Shown here one piece after another: positions 14,250-26,200 of a stretch of DNA of 35,143 nucleotides (position 1 is the first letter of the stretch; each line of letters opens with the position of its first letter). Source of the DNA: Sperchopsis tessellata. Its lineage: Eukaryota; Arthropoda; Insecta; Coleoptera; Hydrophilidae. A program made the translations under genes and the position numbers. The notes under the pieces are model-generated. The model made no database searches. It saw nothing but the letters and a program-made list of their open reading frames with translations, and was not told the DNA's origin. The stretch lies in assembly GCA_033557685.1 (NCBI GenBank), contig JAWQRN010000175.1:1-35143 (forward strand), in the 5' to 3' direction.

Positions 14250-17200
14250 GCGTCGATAATGCGGCCTCCTTCGATAGCCATCAAATTGTTGGTTTTTTTA
14301 AAAACTTTAAATATAAAAGTTGCAATCTTTAATTGCAAGTAAAATTATTTAGAACATTACTGCATTCATCAACTTTGTTATTTTAAACGAATTACTATAT
14401 TTATTATTGTATTTCTGGTTTATCTGATTACTTTCCTTGAAAAAGTTATAACTTAACCCTATACCGAAAATTAACCGTTTTCGAGTTATCTTGAATTTTA
14501 TGAAAAATGTAACTTATTCAAAGTCTAACTAAAATTACAGCAACGTCATTCTAAATAGAAATTGAATTGTTGTTAAGCAAGTTTATGCTTGACATTTCGG
14601 ATAAAGAAAAATCTTGAAATATTAAACAGGTATTCTAAAGGTTTAAGTCCACGTTTCTTAATTTCAAATGCCAAAAATGATTGTGTTCTGAATAGCACCC
14701 CCTATATATTTTAGAATAGTTAGACGAAGAAATAAATTCTCTTCAAATTTTTTAAAAATGTTCTGTACGTAAAATTAATATTTTTCGAGATTTTTAGTGT
14801 TCTGTGAATATATCATATTATGTCAATTTATTTATTTATTTATTTCCCTGGCAACTATACAAAATTTATGGTTGCAACATGACGGTGCACCTACACATTA
14901 TAGTCATGAAGTACGATAATATTTACATAACGAGTTTCCGGATAAGTGAATAGGACCAGCAAAATCACCGGATCTTACAAAATGAGATTTATTTTTGTGG
15001 ATATATGTTAAGAACATTGTTTATCAAAATACTGCAACTACTGCTGATGATATGAAAAATAGCACGCAAGATGATTTCAGAAAAATTGAGGCACATAATG
15101 TCCACCGTTCATTCTTATGAATTTTGGAGCTGTGTGTAGCAAATAATGGTGAATTTATCGAAAATGTCTTATAATAGTGTAATATAATTTATTAATATGT
15201 AATAGTTTATTTTTCATTGTGTGTTTTTGTTTATTTAACGTTTAATTTTTTTATGTTTTAGTTAAGATAGCTTGTTCATTTTGTGTTTGTTTTCTTCTCG
15301 AATTTATATTAACTGAAACATAGTATCATTTCTATATAATCTACTTTGTATTTATTTGTTTTATTTTTTGTACATCTGTCAATAAGTGATATACTTACTT
15401 ATATATTAAACACCACTATGTAAATATTGTATGTTTGCGAGAAGAGTGTTACTTCTGATATTTACAGTTTTCACAACTGTAATTTATTGGCAAGTATTTT
15501 CATATGTTAACATAAACAAACATAACCGCTAGTACTTATAATAGTACAATTGTGTACAGTTTGTTGTTTGACAATTGTCATTTGTGCAAAGCAACCTTGA
15601 TATAGTATGATATATTTACAACAGATTTTGATTAGAAAATACTAAAAATCTCGAAAAATATTAACTTTGCGTATAGAACATCATATAAGAAATTTAAAGA
15701 TAATTTTGTTCTACGTCCAACTATTGTAAAATATACACTTGTTGCTATTTAAGAAAAATTACTTTTTGTCATTTGAATTAAGCAACTTCGACTTAACATT
15801 TGGAACACCTGTTTAATATTTCAAGATTTTTCTAGTCTGAAATATACAACATATTTTCATTAAAACTATTCTGAACCATAATTTTATTTGAATTTAAAAT
15901 GATGTATTTTTTTAAATTTTAGTTATACTCTGAATTTTGTTAAATTTTCACAAAATTCAAAATAACTCGAAAACGGTTGATTTTTGGTAAATAATTAAAT
16001 TGTAAGATATTCAAGGAAATTAATCATGTAATTTAAAGATGCAATAATAAATATAGTATTTCATTTAAAATAACAATGTTGATACTGATATAAAAGAAAC
16101 GGACCTTCCTATAATGTTCTAATTAATTTTACAAGATGCAAACTATTACGCCTTACAATTTTTGTATTTTAAGTTAAAAGAAGAATAGTTTACTGGCTAT
16201 AGAAGAAGGTCACTTTATTGATTCACCATGTATATAAGTCGGTAAACCACGGAAGTTCTTTTATTATATGATTAGCTCTTCTGAGATTTACATGTCAGTC
16301 TATACTTTTAGAGCAATATGGCAATCTATAATTAGCACTTTTAAGAGCTACATGTCTTGATACTATGCCTTGCAATGGTGGACGAAACATCTGCAAAAAG
16401 AAAAGCCAACACACGGTTATCTTCCGGAAAACCAGAAGATACTTCAAGGAATACAGCACCTAGAATCTATGTTAAGAAGCAACTCTGGAGAAAAATTTGT
16501 ATAAATTTTTACAAAAAAAAAACGTATATAAATAAATAAAAACATTATTCATACCAATTGACGGACGCACAATTGCTAATGGCAGGTTATTCCCTTCTGC
16601 TTTTATGACTCCTTCGGCGATACATTTCGTAAATGCATATGTGTTTGGCCAGCTTCCAATGAGGCTAAAATATATTTTTTTTAATTCAGTTATTACCTAT
16701 CTATTGACTGGTGGATGCGCTAGTCCATGTTAATGTTCACCGTTTCTGCGTGGGTTCGATTCTCACCAAAAGGCAATATCAATGTTGCATAACATTTTTC
16801 TGGATAAACCTACTTTAACAATAAATAATTATTTAATGCATATAATTTTTTCTGAATTTAATTCTGTGTACTTTATATCTGATACATTATTTAGGATACA
16901 ACATCGATTAACGGTCCACCAGTCTAGATTTACATTAATAAAGTTAAATTTAATAGATAAAAACTTATAGCTGAGCTAACTACAATAATTACCTTGGCGT
17001 GAAATTATCCAACTGTTCGTCATTTAAAAGATCCACTAGGGCCAAAATTTTATCACTTGATATTGAAGCATCATAAAATACTTCATCAATTGTATTTCTA
17101 GGACAGTTTGAATATGCCGTTGACACATGAACGAAAGCCTAAAATAACAATTATTCAGATTCCACTGCTTTTAATCTATCTTAAATTTTCTTTAAAACAT

Positions 17201-20200
17201 TCATAGCAGATTATTTTTTAATGAAGCAATGTGTAAGCATACTTATCCTGAACATTTTCAGCAGTCATTCGTTATAGACGCGTCTTTTTATCGTGCATAA
17301 CTTTCTCAACGTCTTCATTACACCATTCTTCTAACTACCCTACAAGTAGATACACACACTAAACAATGTTCCCTTTAGCATGCGTTTTAAATACCATTTA
17401 TCATCGCTGTTTTATCCAACATTTTTCCCCCATAATTCATTCCTTAACTTGGTCCATTTGCAATATCTAAGGCTTAATTCTAATTAACTACAGAATTGTA
17501 CAATTTTATCTCTTTTTTAGTTTTATGCATTCTTAACCAAGTGAGCAGTTGAGACAAGCAACAATTGATCTGTTCATTCGGAATCTGTCTCACACTCACG
17601 CAAAAATCAATTATAACTCTTTATGAATGTTGTTTCCGGGTGGAAACCGTGTAGAGGCTCTGACAAGTGATATTCATACATATAATAACCGTGGAAGTCT
17701 ATTGCATTTAATTATACCTCTTGTCTGAGTGTTTTGTGTACTTTCGTGTGCTCGAACATATTCGTTCACTTAAGTGTGTGTTTAAAACTACTCTTAAAAT
17801 TTTAAATCATATATGTGTTTAACCCATTACCAGCGAAAGTATTTGTTGGTAAAATATGTAATTTTTTTGACTTGAAAAGCATTTTATTTAGCAAGTTAAA
17901 TTAATGAATATGGCAATCATTGTTGAAAAAAATAAAATTTAAAATATATCCATTTGGGCAAGTAAATACGTGTAAGTAAAATATAATTGATTAATAATAT
18001 TTAAATTATGTTATAAAATGTACTTAACTGAACAATTAATGAATTAAAAATTTTGCCAATACTCCATACACTTCATATCAAGTACAACATTACATTTTGA
18101 ACACAGCATTCGTGCTACATTTTGTCTGCTTCCCTTCCTCGATTCTTTATAAATAATGTCATCTTATTGAAACCTATTTTGAGATAATGTCTGTAAACAT
18201 AGTCTGCCAGCATTATTTCTTCTAAATTCTAACTGTATGGCGCAAACGTATTCACCACTATGATGATGTCTAATAGGTTAGTGAAAATAGTAGTACCATT
18301 TCTTGGCTTGTATTTTAATTATAAATATATCGATAAACTATCTTCTTTTCTACTCCATCCTCATATTTGTTCTAGAGTTATATCTATTGCGGCTGAGGAA
18401 TCTTGTCATGCTTTTCCTCTGCCCTTGATCAGTTGATGCTTTTGATAACATTTTGACAACATTTGTTATTTTTTCATACTACTTCGAATATGTCATTGTT
18501 AACATTTAACCGATCATCCAATTCATTCAGTCGTATTTATTAATATCGTAGCTACAACACTTGTACAACAGTATGTATATGACGTTTACCTTTTAAGAGC
18601 TTACAAACGACCACTAGGTGGCGCTATTGAGATGTGTCATTACTATTTTCGTAAAATCAAACATTTGTTATAGTAAAAACAGTGGCAGGTTAGAAATTGG
18701 CCGAGTAGTTTGTTTTTCAGTGAGCGTTTAAAATAAGTAATTTTGTGAAAAAATTGAAATTTCACGTGAAGGTTTTCGTTGAATGATTTTTTTACGATTT
18801 TATTTAAGGCCTAATTCAACAACAATTCATATAATCGTTTCGTTCAACTTTTGGCAATGAAGCGCCATTAGAAAAGACCGTTTACAATTGGTTTGCAGAA
18901 ATTCGTCGTGGACGTGCGTCCATCAGTGATGAATTTCGTGAAGGTCGACCAAAATCGGTTTTTATTCCAAAAAACATCGATGCTGTGCGCAATATGATTT
19001 TCGGCATATGACTCACAATGCGATAAGACATATACATGCACGTAAAAGAACATAATTAGATTTGGAACACTGGTTGCGACAAAATCCCTGGCGTCGGTGA
19101 TAGCATCGGAAATTGACCGACTTTAAATAAACAAACAAACAATGTTTGTCTTCACACCGAAACAGATGCTTCTACGGTAAAGTATGACATCCTGCAAGTA
19201 ACAATAACCCAATGAATTTTTTTAAGCAATTTACCGAAAATGTAAAAGAATGCCGTTTGTTTTGCGCGGTATATATGACTATCTGTTTCATGATAGAGGT
19301 CGTAACGACTTCGTCCAACAATATCTCAACACGGGTGATTTCCTTGCAAGTATCATTTTACAACTTTGTACTGTGTTAATTAGTTAGGACAAGCGAAGAA
19401 ATGCTAAGTCAAAAACCTACAATGGACACGCGTAATATTAGACTTGCAGCAGAGCGATATCTGCAAGGCTAGAATTGTCTGTTATGTTACTCTGCTGATA
19501 TTTACACTTCCACTTTAGTCGAAATTGATATTTCATAAGAACGTGATTTTAGGTAGTTCACAGTTTTCATCGGAATCTTTTTTTATTAAATACATCATGG
19601 TCATTACGCATCGTAAACGAGTTAAAATAATTGCTTTAGGCGAAAACACTTACTGCTAAGCAGATAGCAATAGCAGTTTGAAGAAACAGCATTTCACGAG
19701 ACACAGTCCGTGGACATGTCCCGTAAAGGACATTGTGGAATATAAAGAAAAACCAACCTTAGAGATGATAGCTTAATTCAAAGAATTAGTATCATAGACT
19801 CGAAGAACACAAGTGGAGACATCTAAATGTAGATTGCGTTTCATGGGGTTAAAATATATGCTTCCACTGTACGTCGTCGCCTTATAAAGTAGCTTTTGAC
19901 ATTTGCTATGAAGCAAGAAAAGGCAATCCTGGACAAATAAACATTGACACTGGGCTGTAGAGAGTTGGGAAAAAGTGATATTCTCCGACGAAACTAATTT
20001 TGAGGTGTATCGAATATCGTCCGCCTCTCGCCTGGAGAACCTCTTCGATCCGGCCACATCCAACAATCCCCCAAACACCCAACTAAGGTCATGTTTTGAG
20101 GATGTTTCACAGCTTCAGGGCTACAGATGCTGCATCCCATTCAAGGAATTATGAAGAGCATAAAGTACATAGGCGTATTGGAGGCGAAAATGGTCCCAAT

Positions 20201-23200
20201 TCTGCGGAAGCTGCTTTCTAACGGCGATGGGGTACAATAGGATCTAACAGGTAACCCCATTAAAAATAGATGGGCTATTATTCAAGCGCGTAGATCTAAG
20301 ATGGATTTCACGACGAAAATCATAATGATAAAAGTGACATGAAAGTGTGGTACCACAGCCCGGAAATGAAGGATATGCTTGGAATGCTAGTGGCATCAAT
20401 GGTTAAGAGGGTGACGGAAATAAAGCTAAGGGGGTAACATTCACTATTAACTACACTATTAACAAATAAATATTTCAGTTGTGTCTTTGTTACTGTATGT
20501 TTCTATTGTCTCATCTAATTTACATACTGCTATATGTCACGATCCCTTTTTCCGGTAGCCTTTTCTATAAATCTAAAATCCTAAAATCCTTGGGTGATGA
20601 AAATATTATTAGTTATCGTTCCACTCGCTCCCTCCATAATATATTGGTCAAAAACAAGAATCCGATGGATTTTAAAAGTAGCAGTAGGGTGTATAAGTTA
20701 TATTTTAAATGTGGGCCTAATTATATTGGCCAAACTGATTGGTTATTTCAGACCAGATATAATGAGCACAGTTGGTGCATCTAGTATTACACTAAAATAT
20801 CCAGTTTGGAGCCTAGTTTCCTGCAATTATAAACCTGATTTAGAAGACCCATGTATCTAACATTTATTCTCTAAAGGCCATAAACTTAACATTGCGGAGA
20901 ATTTTGATATATATTAGCTACCACACCAATCCTAACAATAACCATAACGAGTCATAAAACCTTTTATCTTATCATCTTTTTCATTCACTTCCTATTGATC
21001 CCTCGTCCTAATAGTGGTCCCAACCAACATAAACTCGTTCTTAGGTGATGTCTTCACATTTCCTAGAGCACATATAAATGCAGTTAATTTTGTATAATAA
21101 TGTTTGTGCTACAGTAGTTTAATTTATTCATTTATTGTAGCTTGTAGCTAATGAAATGAATTTACAGCTGCAATGAGATTAGCTGAATTTGATCAAAATG
21201 AAGACTGCTATTTCTGTCTTTGTGTCGAAACTAGTGTTGTACAAACGCAATTTAGGACGTGAAGAATTTTACCAGTAACCGAATGTTACGTGGAAAAAAC
21301 ATGATGGCGATTTTGTGATTTATTGTCAATATTTAAAGGCACTCCTTACAATGAAGATTTCCGATTGAATTGTAAATCCGTTCACATGTACTTAATAATC
21401 AGAATTACAATTCCAAGATGAAGTAATTGAATTACAATTCGGCTTACAAACGACTCTGTTTACGAACGATTCGGTATACGAACAAAAATCCCGACGAAAA
21501 AATACTTCGGTTTGCAAACAGACTTTCGACTGAGGACTGAGATCTCTGTTCAAGTGCGTCGTATTTATTGGACTGCTACTTAAGTAAATCTTATTTTGTT
21601 TTTGTATACTTGTTGCTGTCTTTTTAGAGCATCATGAAATCAAAGAATGATAATATTAAATTAAAAAGAAATAAGAAAACGATAGAGGTGATTTTATCTA
21701 AATATGAAAATAGTGTTCGTGTCTCGGATCTTACTACGCAATTCGGTATGGTGAAATCATCGATCTGTAACTATATTAGAAAAGGTGACGATGTCGCGAA
21801 AGAAGTAAAAGTTATTAGTAAACAAAGACCACAATTGATACATGAAGTGGAGAAATTTCTGTTGATTTGGATATATGAGAAATAGTTAGCTGGTGTTAGC
21901 GTTTTTGAAGCTCTAATTTGTGTAAAAGCGAAACGATTACATCATGACCTGTTAATAACAAACCCTGGAACAAGTACATGTACTGAACTGTTCAAAGCTA
22001 GCCGAGGATGGTTTGAGAAGTTTAAGAAGATAACTGGAATGCATAATGTAATTAGGTATGGAGAGGCTGCAAGCTCAGACCAAAAAGCTGCTAAGAAATA
22101 TGTACAAGAATTTAATGACTATGTCATGTTGAGAGTTTTCTTCCCCAGCAAGTATTCAACTGTAATGAAACTGGCCTAATTTGGAAAAAAATACGAAATA
22201 GGACCTATATCACTCAGGAAGAAAATACTTTGCCTAGACATAAGCCATTAAAGGATCGGCTGACTCTTTTAGTATGTGGAAATCCAATTGGGGACTCCAA
22301 GGTCGAACCATTGCTTGTCTAGCCTGAGAATCCGAGGGTGTTTAAGAAAAGTAATATAATGCAAAAGAAACCGTCTGTTCTGTGAAGGGCTAATAGCAAG
22401 GCTTGGGTAACCATGCAACTGTTTGTTGAGTGGATCCATGAAGTCTTTACCCCAAGCGTTAGAAAATACATCCAATAAAACTAATTTCCACTTAAATAAT
22501 TTCTTGTGATGGACAACGCACCTGCTCATCCTCCAGGCTTGGAAGATGAGTTGGTTGAGGAGTTTGGTTTTATCGCAGCGATATTCCTGCCACCTAACAA
22601 GACTCCTCTGATCCAGCCTATGCACCAACGTATCATTTCAAACTTTAAGAAACTGTACATCAAGGAATTATTTTATCAGGATTTACAAGTAACCTCTGAT
22701 ACATTAACACTATAACAAACATTAGAACATCCTCCATTATTTAAGTTTCATTGGCAACTTCAAGCAATCGATGTTTTCATGGAAGGCGACTACCCTTCCA
22801 AACAATAATACTTTACTATTTAGTAAGATAATTCCTTTTGAATTAAAACTATGAATTTGCATTTGTATAGAGATTCAAGCATGAAGTAGAAAATAAAGAT
22901 AATAAAGGGCCATTTTCTTGGGGTTTTTAACGGATTAACCCATTTTACATTGATTCTTATGAGAATAATTGTTTTGGTTTACGAACAACTCTCTTTACGA
23001 ACAGTATTACGGACCGAATTAAGTTCGTTAACCGAGGATCCACTGTATCGACAAACGAAGAATTCAAATTGAAATTCTAAAACAGGCACCAAGAGTTCTG
23101 GTTGAAAAAGCAGATAACCACAATTTGTTTTGCATTGTGGGCAGTGGTAAGATAATTTTTGATTAAATTTCCATCATCCGATTTAGCTGAACGTGTATTT

Positions 23201-26200
23201 ACTGCGGTCACAAGTCTTCTAAGTAGAAAGAGAAACCGACTGCAAACAGTTGATCGTTGATATTTAAGGATGCTGCTGATAAATGTAGAGCCTAATATAG
23301 ACAATACGGAATACCAGGCTCATCCTTCTTATTAGTGGTTATTTTAACGTTACTGATTTCATTGATATTAAGTACTAATATCAATGATTTATTTAGTGTA
23401 TTTATGTGAAATTTATTTTGGTTTTTTCATTTTAATAAATAGCTTTAGAATTTCAGTTTCGTGTTGTTTTAGTTCCAAACTAGCTTTTTGAAATTTAAAA
23501 AGTACAAATACCTACATAAATACTTTGGTGAAATTCAAAAATTACAGACACAGCTGCAGACAGTTTTATTATTAGGTGAGACAGTTCTTGCGAGAGGGGG
23601 CGCTGAAGGAAATTATCTTTGAAAGCGAAGTTGTATGCCAAAAAATTAAGATCATGTGGTCTCTATTAAATCTCATGTCTATAACTACAATATCTTATAT
23701 AATCTGATAATAATGGAAGATAATAATATTTGTTTCACCGGTAATCGAAGACTACACTATTGACCAGTATTGCATGCATACACTTTAGTGTTTTCTTGTG
23801 TGGTATTTCTTGTACCTTAGATTTTTTCTTGTCTTTATATATTATTTCAAATATTATAAATATTGTCATACCTTGAGATTTTTCATTTTCTTTCCTAATT
23901 CTAAGACATCTTTTGTTGCTCTGACGTTGATGTTGACAGCTTTTCGGATTTTTTCATCGAATTTAACTGTTGCAGCACAATGTATTATGCAGTTTACTTC
24001 CCTTATTAGTTCGTCAGCGGATTCCTTACTCATTCCTAGATTCGGCTGTTCGCAGTCTCCATTTACAATTACAATTTTCTCAAATCTAGATGAGTGTTCC
24101 TTGTTAAGTTTCTCGAATAACTGTAGACAAATTATATTTAAATTTAATATAGGTACTATTTTGGATTGATCCTTCATAGCTGACAAAAGGCACAAGAAAA
24201 TGGTAATAGCTACAAAAAATAATCCAAAAAAAAAATTTGCATCATAGGTTTACTACTTATGAGTTAAAACGGGACTGTGTGGCAGGCATTTTGGACAGAA
24301 CGGATTAATAAACGAATTAGGGTGCGAAAAAAGATTTAGTTTTTTTTTTCATCAAGAAATTTGCCAAGGTAAGTATACAATTATATTATTAAATTTTTAT
24401 TACACTCCAAATTCACTGTGTCTAAAGCAACTTTGATATAAACACAGTGGTGTACGAAGGTTACCTTTAAGTGCTTACAAACGACCACTAGGTGGCGCTA
24501 TTGAGCTGTGTCAATACTATTTTCGTAAAATTTGACATTTGTTATTGTGAAACCAGTGGCAGCTTAGAAATTAACCGAGTAGTTTGTTTATAGTGAACGT
24601 TTAAAAAAGCACTTTTGTGCACTTGTGTTTATAAAATCGCTTCGATCAATTTTTGGTAATGAAGCACCTTCAAAAAGACTCTTTATAATTGGTTTGTAGA
24701 ATTTCATCGTGGTCGTGTGTGCGTCAGTAATGAATTTCGTGAAGGTCGACCAAAATCTGTTATTCCAGAAAAGTTGTTCGTTCACGAAACACTTCCAATA
24801 AAAGGATTGCTTGTTTCTTCGGTTGTGCAGGACATTAACGATGAATGGTAAACAACAATTTTTTTACTAGAAGAAACAATTGATTATTTGAAGTAGAAAA
24901 ACATCGAATTAATGTCTTATTGCCCGTATCCACCTGATTTATCGCCTAACGACTCTATATTGTTCCCCAATGTCAAACAAAATATGCGTGGACAGCAATT
25001 TTCATCACCTCAAGAAGCTGTTGAAGCTTTCAAAAACCATGTTTCTGAGTTACCAACTTCAGAGTGAAAAAACTGTTTCGATAATTGGTTTGAGCGCATA
25101 CAAAAGTATTTAAGTCTTAACGGTGAACATTTTGAAAAGCAATAAAACAGTTTGTTGTTTTTTCTTTTCTAGATTTTGTAAACATTTAAAAGGTAACCCT
25201 CATATAAGCAACTCTAAGCTGTTGTAGCAAGCTGGTGTGTAAGCTATGCTCCGCACATTTCGTCTCACAAGAAATTAACGTCAAATTTTGGGTTAATTTT
25301 ATTTCCTTACTGTACGTGGAGAATAATATTTAAAGCTCTCTTATTTAAATAAACATGAAGTAATTAAGGATGAACAATATTTCAATTCATTGACAGATTG
25401 CACCATGCTTTGTCTAACGATTTTAAAATTTTATAATACAATGAAGAATTACAGATATAATAAAATTAAGAAATATTGTTAATAGGTATTTTGGCAAAAG
25501 GTACTCTTATTGTGTTAATGGTATATATTTTTTTCTTTTGTATTTTTGTTGACGTGAAACCCTTTATATTCTGTTTTAATATTTATTCCATTTATTAACT
25601 TAATATTCATATTAATTTAAACAGTTAACTTTAAACGTTTCTCATTGCCTTTAATACATATTGGTTCGGTCGGAGATGCACTTCGAGAGATGTGGTATAC
25701 TCCATTGGATATTACGCACATCCTTGGTTGTTGTTCAACCTCTAGGTGTGGTGCACACTGAGCGATAGATATTAATAAACGATTGGCGTGCTTAATCCAC
25801 TAGTTTATAATTCTACAAGGATGTTGAGAGAAAAATATGTATTTGTCCCCCTAATAGCATTTGTCACGTATACAGTTGAGGACAATCGAAATTTTTCTTA
25901 ATCTTGATCCCGTCTTGTAGAAGTGTCTTTTGCAACTCTCATCTAAATTTAATTCGAAACAAATAAAGACATGTGTAATACTCGACGTCTACTAAAAATT
26001 TGAGCTTAAAATGTTTACAATACGTAAATACTTTTTAACATTGGTAAAACGCAAAAAATACGCTAGCATAATATATATTTTTATCATCTTTACAAAATAT
26101 AAGCTATACACCGTTATAGAGCCTAGAGACCCGAGGTGAAAATATTTTGTAGGTTCTCTTATTGTATTTGTGTTTCGTGGTAAAATAGATTAAAGGGACT

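Noticed and set aside
14153..14338. Frame encoding a Tyr-Ile repeat
   Set aside because: It is translation of the (TA)n microsatellite and not a protein.
16357..16539. Frame containing [16 protein letters not shown], also seen inverted at 14.0 kb and near 2.9 kb
   Set aside because: The similarity comes from the non-coding fold-back repeat. The frames differ among copies and carry no domain.
23798..24169. 123-codon plus-strand frame
   Set aside because: It is the antisense shadow of FAR exon 2.
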